A program made the position numbers and the translations under genes. The notes below the pieces were generated by a model. The model ran no database searches. It was not told where the DNA came from and worked only from the letters and a program-made list of their open reading frames with translations. Shown piece by piece: positions 24,167 to 33,211 of a stretch of 38,601 bases of DNA (the stretch's first letter is position 1; each line of letters opens with the position of its first letter). This stretch comes from Clostridiales bacterium. Its GTDB lineage: Bacteria; Bacillota; Clostridia; Christensenellales; CAG-138. The stretch is taken from positions 1 through 38,601 of the forward strand of contig SFIR01000013.1 of the NCBI GenBank assembly GCA_004556165.1, read 5' to 3'.

Positions 24167-26335
24167 TTAGAACAGACCGATGACCTTGGTCATGTAGCCC
24201 TGTCCGTAGCCGAGGAAGGTGTCAAGGTAGGTGGAAGGATCGCCGTAGTCGGGACCCCAGCCGGAACCGTAGAACATATCGAAGTTGCCTGCAGCGCCAT
24301 CGGCGGCACGATAGCCGCATGCATAGAAATCTTCGGAAGTGGTCGCCTCAATGAGGTTTACGATAACGTTCTCAGCACCGAGGTTCTCTTCGATAACGGT
24401 CTTATAAGCCTGAGCCTGTGCGGTGGATGCAGCAGCACCGGAGTAGTAAACAACGTCAATCTGGATGGGCCAGTTTACATTGTCGCCCAGCTCGATCTTT
24501 GCATTCTCAAGGCACTGCCTTGCGATCTCGGGATTGAACCAGCCGTTTACACCGTCATGTACGTCGATGTGGAGACCCATCTTATTGCAATAGTACTGTA
24601 CGATGTCGCCGTAGAAGGTACCTGCGGGGAAGACATGGCCGTCTTCATCGGTGGTATCTGCGGAAAGCTGTACGAACTCGGGATGAGTATACATATTGCG
24701 GAGGTTGGTGCATGCAAGATCTTCACCGCGGGTTACTGCATTGTAGGTAGCCTTATCGAAAGCATACTGCAGAGCCTTACGGAAGTTCTTATTCATCAGA
24801 GCGATATGGGTATCGATCTTCTGATCTTCGGTCTTGGGAGAAGCGACTGTGCCGCTGCTGAGAGCGAAGGTGGAACGATTCAGATGGAGACCGCCGAAAT
24901 AGGTGGTGGAAGTGGTATCGGAGACATAGGAGTAGAGGTCGAAGAGACCGTCTGCCTTTGCCCTGTCAAGGGTACCGGTGGATGCGCTGAGAGTGATACC
25001 TGCGTAAACGCCCCTGATAACATCATCATAGTATGCATCGGGGTTCTCGTTGTTGTCGTAGACCCACTTGATGGAGTCGAGCTTAACGGTATCGGGATTC
25101 CAGTAGTTCTGATTCTTTACGAGATAGATCTCGGAATCCTTCTGGAGCTTCCTGATAAGGAAGGGTCCGCAGTAAACCTGGGAAGAGACATCCTCGGATT
25201 TACCGAAGGTATAGGTATTGGTATCAGCAGATGCTTCTGCATACTCCTCTACGCCGAATACACCGCCGCGGGACTCATAGAAGCTCTCGCAGATGGGAAG
25301 GAAGCAGGAGTAGGTGAGCATGGTGAGGAAGTAGGAGGTGGGCTTCTCGAGGGTTACAACGAGGGTGTACTTATCGGCTGCCTTATAACCGACTTCGTCC
25401 CAGCTTCCGCCTTCATCATAGTATGCGGTACCGCCGGCAACGACACCGTCGATGAGCCATTCAAGACCTGCCTTTGCATCCAGCATGTGACGGAAACCTG
25501 CAACGAAATCGTTAGCGGTTACTTCTGCATACTGTGTGCCTTCTGCGGTGTACCAATAAACACCCTGACGGATGTGGAAGGTATAGGTGAGGCCATCATC
25601 GGAGATATCCCAGGACTCTGCGAGGCAGGGAACCATCTGGCCGAGGTTGTTGTATTCAACAAGACCGTCAACACAGTTTACGGTGATCTCGGTATCGGAC
25701 TGGGAAGAGGTGTTCAGCCAGTCGAGGGTTACGGGAGCGGTGGAGAAAGTGAGGGTGTAGTTGGGGTTGATGGTATGGCCCTTGCCGGTGAGGTATGCGG
25801 CGGGATCATAGGTGCCTTCGCCTGCAACTGCCTTTTCCCACATAGCCTTCAGCTCTTCGCGCTCCTCCTTGGTGATGAATTCATCGGAGATGATGAGACC
25901 CTTGAGACGGTCATCATCATTGCCCCACTGTACATAAGGAATAGTCCTGTATGCAACGCGGGAAATGGTATATGCACCGCCCTGAGTGGTGGTGGGGATC
26001 ATAACTGCGGACTCAAGGAGATAAGCCTCTGCCTTTGCGAAAAGGACAAAGCGCTCATCAATGGTTGCAGCTTCCTTTGCGGCATTGCAATATGCTTCAT
26101 ACTCGCCGAGAACTGCTTCATAGATCTCACCGTCATCGCCGGGAACGTATTCGGTGGGTCTAACGATGGTGGGGTCCGGAGTGGACACGGGAGTATCGGT
26201 GGGGTTCTCATCGCCATTGGGATCGGGGGTCTCTGCTGCATTGGGGTCGGGAGTGGGTTCTTCGGTGGGACCGCAGGCAACGACCATGCTGAGTGCCATT
26301 ACGATGACAACGAACAGAGCGATGAATCTCTTCAT
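24167..26335 (-). CDS. oppA: Oligopeptide-binding lipoprotein, apparently circularly permuted
   Basis: Extracytoplasmic substrate-binding protein of the opp operon, 722 aa. Signal peptide with lipobox SMVVAC (Cys21), then a Thr/Pro/Asp linker (24-60). The SBP_bac_5 core begins late: FSTAPVTLDWLNTSSQSDTE at 197-216, LAESWDISDDGLTYTFHIRQ at 238-257, TANDFVAGFRHMLDA at 273-287. It ends GSGWGPDYGDPSTYLDTFLG and then MTKVIGLF, where ~100 more residues are expected. The missing C-terminal segment (DERxxLxxKAExxLLExxxxIP) instead appears at 93-114 as DERFVLFAKAEAYLLES then AVMIP. The stop is followed within 30 bases by a strong hairpin, so no frameshift hides a tail. Start ATG 26333-26335 follows AAGGAGG. 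Strong pairing of signal, lipobox and operon makes the role secure; peptide specificity is unknown. Confidence 0.93.
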   Translation of the reverse strand: MKRFIALFVVIVMALSMVVACGPTEEPTPDPNAAETPDPNGDENPTDTPVSTPDPTIVRPTEYVPGDDGEIYEAVLGEYEAYCNAAKEAATIDERFVLFAKAEAYLLESAVMIPTTTQGGAYTISRVAYRTIPYVQWGNDDDRLKGLIISDEFITKEEREELKAMWEKAVAGEGTYDPAAYLTGKGHTINPNYTLTFSTAPVTLDWLNTSSQSDTEITVNCVDGLVEYNNLGQMVPCLAESWDISDDGLTYTFHIRQGVYWYTAEGTQYAEVTANDFVAGFRHMLDAKAGLEWLIDGVVAGGTAYYDEGGSWDEVGYKAADKYTLVVTLEKPTSYFLTMLTYSCFLPICESFYESRGGVFGVEEYAEASADTNTYTFGKSEDVSSQVYCGPFLIRKLQKDSEIYLVKNQNYWNPDTVKLDSIKWVYDNNENPDAYYDDVIRGVYAGITLSASTGTLDRAKADGLFDLYSYVSDTTSTTYFGGLHLNRSTFALSSGTVASPKTEDQKIDTHIALMNKNFRKALQYAFDKATYNAVTRGEDLACTNLRNMYTHPEFVQLSADTTDEDGHVFPAGTFYGDIVQYYCNKMGLHIDVHDGVNGWFNPEIARQCLENAKIELGDNVNWPIQIDVVYYSGAAASTAQAQAYKTVIEENLGAENVIVNLIEATTSEDFYACGYRAADGAAGNFDMFYGSGWGPDYGDPSTYLDTFLGYGQGYMTKVIGLF

Positions 26336-26359
26336 TTTTTGTTTCCTCCTTAAATTTTA

Positions 26360-26412
26360 CTGTATATGATACATTGCATATAGAGATATTTATGCAATGC
26401 TCGCATATACAG
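26360..26412 (-). promoter_or_regulatory. Nested inverted repeat in the oppA leader
   Basis: Outer arms CTGTATATG (26360-26368) and CATATACAG (26404-26412); inner arms ATTGCATA (26373-26380) and TATGCAAT (26391-26398); 10-base centre. All 17 base pairs are perfect, with a 4/5-base internal loop. It lies between a candidate promoter and the oppA Shine-Dalgarno, so it may be an RNA hairpin controlling oppA or an operator for a dimeric repressor. Confidence 0.6.
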
Positions 26413-26428
26413 CAATTTTGTGATACTC

Positions 26429-26457
26429 AATATACCAGATTAAGCTTTAGCAATTTG
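26429..26457 (-). promoter_or_regulatory. Candidate promoter for oppA
   Basis: Minus strand TATATT (plus 26429-26434) with TG one base upstream (extended -10); the -35 position CAAATT (plus 26452-26457, 17-base spacer) is weak. With the plus-strand promoter at 26623-26651 it makes the 345-base gap 26336-26680 a divergent control region. Confidence 0.35.
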
Positions 26458-26622
26458 TCCGCTATACTGGTCAATTATTGAAAGAGCATAAAATCATCAA
26501 TGTCAAAACCCGACACATTTGGTGCCGTTTTTCCTTTCTTTTCTGTGTTTTTTTGCTTCCCGAGCTTTTTCCCAGTTCTTTTCCATTTTATTTTTGTTTC
26601 GTCAGTATATCAAAGATGCGTA

Positions 26623-26651
26623 TTGTTTTCCTGATTATTTTATGCTATATT
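26623..26651 (+). promoter_or_regulatory. Promoter for the DUF2812-like gene
   Basis: TTGTTT (26623-26628), 17-base spacer, TATATT (26646-26651) with TG at 26643-26644 (extended -10). It lies 30 bases before the chosen start. Confidence 0.6.
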
Positions 26652-26680
26652 TAAGCTATCAAATATTCGGAGAGACAAGA

Positions 26681-27328
26681 ATGAATTTCTTTTTCAGGCC
26701 CTCCGGCTGTTGTATAGCCGAAGCCGAGCAGCGCAAAATCGAGAAAATGGCTGAAAAGGGTTACGGTATCAAATCCGTGACTGCAAGGCTTATACGCTTT
26801 AAAAAGGTCAAACCGGAAAAGCAGCGTGCCGTTGTTATCCGCCATGATGTCGGAAGCCCGGATTATCTTTCATTTGTCAGGAGCATCCATGCGCAGGGCT
26901 ATGAATATGTCATGAACGACGGAGTGAGCTGCAATTATTTTGTCAGCTCCGTTCCTAACGCAAAGGCTCCGTCATATGATACGGAATCCGCAATAAGCGC
27001 CGTCAAGCGTTCCGTTACGCTTCAGGGAGTGCTCGCGCTCGTCGGTACAGCAATAATGCTTGCGGTATTTTTCTCGAACGATAGCATCTTCACCACCGGA
27101 CTGTCCGGCATCGGGATTCCCCGCCTGCTGTTTTTCCTCGGCTGGCTGATGATAAACCTGCGCTGGATATACTCTGTTATCTGCGAGATAACGAATATGT
27201 GCATCATCAACGGAAAGAAAAAACCGAGGCGCACATACTCCGCATACGCGCTTCACATCTTTTTTCTTATCCTTGCAGTACTTTTTGTCGCTGCCTCGCT
27301 CATCGTATTCTTAATCTTTGATAAGTAG
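26681..27328 (+). CDS. DUF2812-like membrane protein
   Basis: 215 aa. The N-terminal ~105 residues follow the DUF2812 pattern: RPSGCCIAEAEQRKIEKMAEKGY, a FKK strand, then RSIHAQGYEYVMNDG and NYFVSS. Three hydrophobic helices follow (about 114-135, 145-170 and 185-212), so the domain sits on the inner side of the membrane. DUF2812 proteins are often found next to PadR-type regulators and are of unknown function; no PadR gene is seen here. I chose ATG 26681 because GGAGAG (26669-26674) is 6 bases upstream; a frame open from 26519 crosses the promoter and is not likely translated. First gene of a three-gene unit. Confidence 0.75.
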   Translation: MNFFFRPSGCCIAEAEQRKIEKMAEKGYGIKSVTARLIRFKKVKPEKQRAVVIRHDVGSPDYLSFVRSIHAQGYEYVMNDGVSCNYFVSSVPNAKAPSYDTESAISAVKRSVTLQGVLALVGTAIMLAVFFSNDSIFTTGLSGIGIPRLLFFLGWLMINLRWIYSVICEITNMCIINGKKKPRRTYSAYALHIFFLILAVLFVAASLIVFLIFDK

Positions 27329-27339
27329 GAGAACGCGCC

Positions 27340-27447
27340 ATGAAGAAAAATTCAAGAGCCGGCGCCAGAATACTCTGCATCATACTTGCCGGTCTTTTCA
27401 TTCTCTCGCTCGTCATCATTCCGGTTATGTCCTGCTTGGGACAATAA
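27340..27447 (+). CDS. 35-aa single-pass membrane peptide
   Basis: Small gene with a clear AGGAG (27327-27331) 8 bases before ATG 27340. The product starts MKKNSRAGARI, has a hydrophobic helix at about 11-29 (LCIILAGLFILSLVIIPV) and ends MSCLGQ. Basic N-terminus and Gly/Cys tail give an N-in orientation. It overlaps no known gene, begins 11 bases after the DUF2812-like stop and ends 44 bases before the lipase start. I do not know a named family; it might be a subunit or regulator of the neighbouring membrane protein. Confidence 0.6.
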   Translation: MKKNSRAGARILCIILAGLFILSLVIIPVMSCLGQ

Positions 27448-27491
27448 CCTATATATCAGAAGGGAGCCTATATTCAGGCCGTCGTAAAAAT

Positions 27492-28427
27492 ATGTCGGAA
27501 TGCATCACTACCCATTTCCCTTCGCATACGGGCGAAGGCAATATCGCAGCACACACATGGCTCCCGGATTGCCCGGAGAGCGAGATCAGGGGCGTCATAC
27601 AATTCGTTCACGGCATGAGCGAATACGTTAAGCGGTTCGACCATGTAGCCAAATACCTGAACGGGCTCGGCTATGTTTTCTCCGGTGAAGACCACGCAGG
27701 TCACGGCGAATCCCTTGTCGATACGGATCACACTGGTTATTTTGCCGCAGAGGACGGCTGGAACAAGATAATCCTTGATACCTTTGAGCTTCATAAGCAG
27801 CTTAAAGCGCGCTACCCCGAAAAAAAGCATATCCTCTACGGTCATTCCATGGGCAGCTTCATGGCAAGAGCCTGCGCAAGCCGTTATCCGGGTGAGTTCG
27901 ATGCATTCATCTTCTCCGGCACTGCGGGGCATAATCCTGCAATCGGCATCGGTAAGGCTCTCGTCAAAGCGGAGCTTCGCCGTCACGGCGGATTCGGGCA
28001 CAGTGAGCTTCTGAATAAGCTTGCCATGGGCGGCTTTGTCACGAGCGTTAAGAACCGCAGGACGAATTTCGACTGGCTGAGCCGTGATGAAAAGGTCGTG
28101 GACGAATATATTGCCGATCCGCTCTGCGGCTTCTCCTTCCGCTGTGCGGGCTACCGAGATCTCTTTGACGGGCTTGACGAGGTCAGCCGCAAGGACTGGG
28201 CAAAGAAGGTTCCGAATGTCCCCATCTATATCTTTTCCGGCGACCATGACCCGGTCGGGAATATGGGAAAGGGCGTGCGCGAGGTTGCCGACAGGCTGAT
28301 TTCCTCCGGACACACGCATGTCGTTATGCAGCTCTACGAGGGCGGCCGGCACGAGATGCACAATGAGACCAACTCTGAGGAAGTCCTAAAAGGAATAGAG
28401 GCTTTCCTGCGCGGAGCGGTCTGCTGA
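27492..28427 (+). CDS. Alpha/beta hydrolase, monoacylglycerol lipase type
   Basis: Hydrolase_4/lysophospholipase family, 311 aa, expected to hydrolyse monoacylglycerols or lysophospholipids in the cytoplasm. The oxyanion region FVHGMSEYVKRFDHVAKYL, GEDHAGHGES, the nucleophile elbow GHSMG (Ser119), the acid in FSGDHDPVGN and the base in GGRHEMHNET form a complete catalytic triad and match monoacylglycerol lipases of Firmicutes. The start ATG 27492 gives the standard N-terminus, but its ribosome binding site is weak: the nearest GGGAG (27462-27466) is ~25 bases upstream. An in-frame reading from 27318 overlaps two other genes and is unlikely. Last gene of the DUF2812-like unit. Confidence 0.88.
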   Translation: MSECITTHFPSHTGEGNIAAHTWLPDCPESEIRGVIQFVHGMSEYVKRFDHVAKYLNGLGYVFSGEDHAGHGESLVDTDHTGYFAAEDGWNKIILDTFELHKQLKARYPEKKHILYGHSMGSFMARACASRYPGEFDAFIFSGTAGHNPAIGIGKALVKAELRRHGGFGHSELLNKLAMGGFVTSVKNRRTNFDWLSRDEKVVDEYIADPLCGFSFRCAGYRDLFDGLDEVSRKDWAKKVPNVPIYIFSGDHDPVGNMGKGVREVADRLISSGHTHVVMQLYEGGRHEMHNETNSEEVLKGIEAFLRGAVC

Positions 28428-28444
28428 ATTGTTGCATAAAGTTA

Positions 28445-28476
28445 AAACACGGCGAGCGTTTTTGCTCACCGTGTTT
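28445..28476. terminator. Bidirectional terminator between lipase and metK
   Basis: AAACACGGCGAGC (28445-28457) and GCTCACCGTGTTT (28464-28476), 12 of 13 pairs, with a T-rich loop. TTAACTTTAT follows on the minus strand, CTGTTTA on the plus strand. It separates two convergent genes. Confidence 0.8.
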
Positions 28477-28487
28477 CTGTTTACTCA

Positions 28488-29663
<1,176 letters not shown>

Positions 29664-29720
29664 TTTTCTTCCTTCTGTAAAATAAACTATCAAAGCCTTG
29701 CTCCGGGTCACCGCCGCAAA

Positions 29721-29747
29721 TAAGAACGGCGCCCGGAAAGAGCGCCG
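29721..29747 (-). terminator. Riboswitch expression-platform terminator
   Basis: On the minus strand CGGCGC and GCGCCG (plus 29742-29747 and 29727-29732) form the stem, followed by TTCTTATTT. The 5' arm plus flank (CGCTCT) can instead pair with AGAGCG at the 3' side of the aptamer P1, giving an antiterminator. So SAM binding should end transcription before metK. Confidence 0.7.
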
Positions 29748-29766
29748 CAAAATATTTATATCCTCA

Positions 29767-29898
29767 CGCTCTCATCTTCCGGTAAAGCTCAATTTCAGCT
29801 CTGCCGCCGGAATTAGCACCTTGCCTCGGAATATTTCATCCTTATTGCAGGTTGCCGTGGCTTCATCGGGCCGTTCCCTCTGCCACTCTTGATAAGGC
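29767..29898 (-). promoter_or_regulatory. SAM-I (S-box) riboswitch aptamer
   Basis: Reading the minus strand: CTTATCAAGAGTGGCAGAGG, ACGGCCCGATGAAGCCACGG, CAACC, then AAGGTGCTAATTCCGGC and the closing GATGAGAG. These are the conserved S-box blocks, including the kink-turn and the P1 pairing CTTATC/GATGAG. Located between promoter and terminator of metK, as expected for feedback by SAM. Confidence 0.95.
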
Positions 29899-29917
29899 AT
29901 ATTTAATTGACCCGTGC

Positions 29918-29946
29918 ATTTTAACATAGATAATAGCAATATGCAA
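29918..29946 (-). promoter_or_regulatory. Promoter of metK
   Basis: Minus strand TTGCAT (plus 29941-29946), 17-base spacer, TAAAAT (plus 29918-29923) with TG one base upstream. It starts a leader that enters the SAM-I aptamer about 20 bases later. Confidence 0.65.
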
Positions 29947-30013
29947 TACCCTATTTCAATTATTTTTAGCATTTTTGCAGAAAAAATTGTATTCCTTTGC
30001 TCAGAACCTGTGA

Positions 30014-30019
30014 TATAAT
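30014..30019 (+). promoter_or_regulatory. Extended -10 promoter for the second aminopeptidase P
   Basis: TGATATAAT: a perfect TATAAT (30014-30019) with TG one base upstream; no good -35 at 17 bases. It lies about 60 bases before the gene and faces the metK promoter. Confidence 0.5.
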
Positions 30020-30081
30020 AGCCATGGTGCCGCCGCATAGCGGTAAAGATCTTAAAAAAATAAAATATGGAGAGCAACACA

Positions 30082-31866
30082 ATGACAGCAAACGAAAAAA
30101 TTGCAGCGATCCGCGCGCTCATGGCGCGTGACAACGTGGACGCTATCATCATTCCCGGCGCAGACCCCCATATGAGCGAATACTTCTCCTCGCATTGGGG
30201 TACGGTCACCTTCGTATCCGGTTTCACCGGCGAAGCAGGCACCTTCGTCATCACCCGTGATATCGCAGGCCTTTGGACGGACGGCCGTTACTACATCCAG
30301 GCTGCGAACGAGCTGGCAGGCAGCGAATCCGTTCTGTTCCGCGCAAGCGAACCCGAAACCCCCGGCATCAAGAATTACCTTCGTGACAACCTTCCCGAAG
30401 GCTCCGTTATCGGAATAAATGCAAAGCTCTATTCCGCAGGCTTTGTTAAATCCCTGAAGGAAGCCTGGAGCGAAAAGCATTTCACCATAAAGACCGATGC
30501 CGATTACGCTAATGATATATGGGATAATCGTCCCGCTGAGGAATACACCCCGGTCTACTGCCTCGGCACGGAATATTCCGGAAAGTCAGCAGCCGATAAG
30601 CTCGCTGAGGTGCGCAAGGAGATACGGGCGCTCGGTGCGGATTCCCTTATCATCAGCAGGCTTGACAATATCGCATGGCTCTTCAATATCCGTGCAAACG
30701 ATGTAATCTGCAATCCCGTCGTCATCTCATATGCCTTCCTGAGTCAGAATACCGCCATCCTCTATACCGACGGCAGCAGAGTACCCGAGGAAGTCCGTTC
30801 CGAGCTTCTTGTAAACGGCATTGAGCTGCGCAGCTATGAAGCCATATTCGATGACCTCAAAGCTATTGATACTGCCGAGACCGTTATCTGCGACGAGACC
30901 GAAGCGAACTTCGCGCTCTTTGAAGCAGCAAGCGAGAATGCTAACCTCAAGGTCGTCAACAAGCTTGACCCCATTCCCCTTATGAAGGCATGCAAAAACG
31001 ATATCGAGGTTGAAAACACCTTCCGCGCCTACCTGTATGACGGAATCGCCGAAGCAGAGTTCTACGCTTGGCTTGAAGAGGAGATGAAGAACGGACGCAG
31101 CTATACAGAATGGCAGCTCTCCGAAAAGCTCCACTCCTTCCGTGCCGCGCAGCCCGGCTTTAAGGGCGACAGCTTCACCGCAATTATCGCCTACCGCGAC
31201 AATGCCGCCATGATGCACTACTCCCCCACTCCCGAGAATGCAAGGGTCATCGAAAAGGCGCATCTCCTGCTCAATGACAGCGGCGGACAGTACCTGACCG
31301 GCACAACCGATACCACCCGAACCATTGCAGTGGGTGAGATTTCCGATGAGGAGCGCAGGGATTTTACGCTCGTGCTCAAGGGAGTTATCGCTCTTTCCTC
31401 CGTAAAATTCAAAGAGGGAATCTGCGGCAGGGAGCTCGATATCCTTGCCCGTAATCCCGTATGGCAGCTCGGCATCGACTACCGCTGCGGCACCGGTCAC
31501 GGCGTCGGCTATCTGCTCAACGTCCACGAGGGCCCTCACGGCTTCCGCAGCACCGTCGCGCTCAAGCCCGGCATGGTCGTCACCATCGAGCCCGGCGTCT
31601 ATACAGAAGGTTCGCACGGAATCCGTACCGAGAATACCGTCGTCGTCCGCAAGGATGTAAAGACCGAGTATGCGCAGTTCTATCGTTTCGACACCTTTAC
31701 CGTTGTCCCCATAGATACTTCCTGCCTCGACCTCTCCCTTATGACCGACAGCGAGATATTCTGGCTGAATAACTACCATAAGCATGTCTATGAGACCGTC
31801 GCTCCCCACCTAAGCGAGCGAGCTAAGGCATGGCTTGAGAGAAATACGAGGAGTATTGCAAGGTAA
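30082..31866 (+). CDS. Aminopeptidase P family protein (M24B), long form
   Basis: 594-aa three-domain M24B aminopeptidase of the Xaa-Pro type found in Firmicutes and eukaryotes: two creatinase-like N-domains (about 8-140 and 150-310) and a catalytic pita-bread domain with a C-terminal M24_C tail. Metal ligands appear in LLNDSGGQYLTGTTDTTRT (two Asp), GTGHGVGYLLNVHEGP (His), TIEPGVYTEG (Glu) and GIRTENTVVV (Glu). I chose ATG 30082 because GGAGAG (30069-30074) lies 7-9 bases before it; ATG 30067 would use that site as codons. A terminator follows at once. It complements the short PepP at 8914 and may process Pro-containing peptides imported by Opp (inference). Confidence 0.92.
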   Translation: MTANEKIAAIRALMARDNVDAIIIPGADPHMSEYFSSHWGTVTFVSGFTGEAGTFVITRDIAGLWTDGRYYIQAANELAGSESVLFRASEPETPGIKNYLRDNLPEGSVIGINAKLYSAGFVKSLKEAWSEKHFTIKTDADYANDIWDNRPAEEYTPVYCLGTEYSGKSAADKLAEVRKEIRALGADSLIISRLDNIAWLFNIRANDVICNPVVISYAFLSQNTAILYTDGSRVPEEVRSELLVNGIELRSYEAIFDDLKAIDTAETVICDETEANFALFEAASENANLKVVNKLDPIPLMKACKNDIEVENTFRAYLYDGIAEAEFYAWLEEEMKNGRSYTEWQLSEKLHSFRAAQPGFKGDSFTAIIAYRDNAAMMHYSPTPENARVIEKAHLLLNDSGGQYLTGTTDTTRTIAVGEISDEERRDFTLVLKGVIALSSVKFKEGICGRELDILARNPVWQLGIDYRCGTGHGVGYLLNVHEGPHGFRSTVALKPGMVVTIEPGVYTEGSHGIRTENTVVVRKDVKTEYAQFYRFDTFTVVPIDTSCLDLSLMTDSEIFWLNNYHKHVYETVAPHLSERAKAWLERNTRSIAR

Positions 31867-31885
31867 AAAGCATATCCATTCTAAG

Positions 31886-31910
31886 CGCTCGGCTAATCCC
31901 GGGCGTTTTT
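31886..31910 (+). terminator. Terminator after aminopeptidase P
   Basis: CGCTCGG (31886-31892) and CCGGGCG (31899-31905, one G-U pair) around a 6-base loop, followed by TTTTT. Confidence 0.85.
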
Positions 31911-31986
31911 CCTTTTCTTTCCCCGAATCCGTAATAACCAAGCGATATCGACATAAGATTTATCGATAAAAGCTTTGGAGGGAAAG

Positions 31987-32970
31987 ATGAAAAAATACAA
32001 TAAAACAAGTGCGATGAGCGTATTGGCATTTCTGATGCTGTTCCTTATCCTGTTTATTTACGGCTGCGGCAACGGCAATACGGATAGCCCCGAGCCGGTC
32101 GGTACCGATGGAGCGTGCACCGCTAACCCCACGGGCAGTCCCGCTCCCATCGTCACGGAATCCCCATCGCCCGGCGGCAGAACCTGTATGGCTACTATCT
32201 ATTTCAGCTCGGATGAAGGCTACCTTCTGCCCGTTACGCTGGCGATCCCCTGGGAGGAGGGCATTGCAAGGGCATGCCTAAATAAGCTCATAAAGAACGA
32301 TTCAAACCGCCTCGAATTCCAGCAGCGCGGTATCGTCGGCGTCATCCCGGACGGTACGACCATAGAGCTCAATATCCGCGACGGGCATGCTACCGTCAAC
32401 CTCGCAGGCATAACCCGTTTGGCGTCGGCAGAGGAGGAGCAAAGGATGTTCACGGCAATAATCAACACGCTGACGAGATTTGGAAGTATTGACGATGTTA
32501 CCATCCTTATGAACGGTCAAGCCGGCACGACCCCGAACGGCAATCCCCTGCCCGTGCAGCAGGGAGAGGTCAGGCTCAACGTCGAGGACAGCGATATTGC
32601 GACCTCCGGCAATGCCGAGGCGGTCACACTCTACTTCCCGAACAGCGCAGGCAGCCTTGCAATCCCCATCACAAGGTATATCTCGGGCGATGCAGACCTC
32701 TATGCCCTCATGTCAAATCTTGTGAGCGGTACGGAGCTTCCGAACCTTGTAAACTGTTTCCCGGAGGGGACAATGGTGCTCGGCGCAGTTATTGATAACG
32801 GTATCCTTATGCTGAATCTTTCAAGCGATTTCGCATCCGTCGGCGACACGCCGGGGCTGTTGGAGCTTGCAAAGGAAACGGTACTCCTTACCGTGCAGGA
32901 ATACGGTGCAGTTGATGAGGTAACCTTCCTTGTGAACGGCGTTGAATACTCCTCTTCAGCCGAGGAATAA
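31987..32970 (+). CDS. Lipoprotein with two GerMN domains
   Basis: 327 aa. Signal peptide with a hydrophobic core (11-25) and lipobox ending YGC (Cys27), then a Pro/Ser/Thr/Gly linker to about 60. Two repeated domains follow, each resembling GerMN: the first (about 60-190) with ELNIRDGHATVNLAG, the second (about 205-325) with GILMLNLSSDFASVG and a closing VDEVTFLVNGVEY. GerM-type lipoproteins act in sporulation and spore germination, and GerMN domains also occur in LpqB-type lipoproteins, so the exact role is open. Start ATG 31987 follows TTTGGAGGGAAAG; a TTG at 31975 in frame would lie before this site. Single gene with terminators on both sides. Confidence 0.85.
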   Translation: MKKYNKTSAMSVLAFLMLFLILFIYGCGNGNTDSPEPVGTDGACTANPTGSPAPIVTESPSPGGRTCMATIYFSSDEGYLLPVTLAIPWEEGIARACLNKLIKNDSNRLEFQQRGIVGVIPDGTTIELNIRDGHATVNLAGITRLASAEEEQRMFTAIINTLTRFGSIDDVTILMNGQAGTTPNGNPLPVQQGEVRLNVEDSDIATSGNAEAVTLYFPNSAGSLAIPITRYISGDADLYALMSNLVSGTELPNLVNCFPEGTMVLGAVIDNGILMLNLSSDFASVGDTPGLLELAKETVLLTVQEYGAVDEVTFLVNGVEYSSSAEE

Positions 32971-32995
32971 CCGGAAGAAATCCCGAAAATCAAAT

Positions 32996-33027
32996 AGCCA
33001 TGGGAGCATGGGCTTCCCCATGGCTTT
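32996..33027 (+). terminator. Terminator after the GerMN lipoprotein
   Basis: AGCCATGGG (32996-33004) and CCCATGGCT (33017-33025): perfect 9-bp stem with a 12-base loop, followed by TTAGGTTTA, a weak U-run. Confidence 0.6.
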
Positions 33028-33211
33028 AGGTTTATAATGCCGTGCTGAGCTCGCCTGCGCCGCCGTTCTTTTCAGGAGACGGACCGGTGACAGGGCGTTT
33101 CGGCGTCCGCGCCTCCGTATGCTCGCCAAAATGGGGCGCCGAGCGTTTTTGATGTTGCGGAGAAGATATTTTTTTGCCGCGATATTGCAGATAATCTATT
33201 TTCTCATGCCT

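Noticed and set aside
24557..26353. 598-codon open frame opposite oppA
   Set aside because: It is the mirror of a strongly codon-biased gene with a clear lipobox and SBP domain; the antisense product is a Gly/Ile/Val/Glu-rich shadow without a ribosome site.
26519..26680. N-terminal extension of the DUF2812-like gene
   Set aside because: The extension covers the promoter and is rich in Phe/Ser; ATG 26681 has a well-spaced ribosome site.
27318..27491. N-terminal extension of the lipase
   Set aside because: It overlaps the 35-aa membrane peptide in another frame and has no similarity to hydrolase N-termini.
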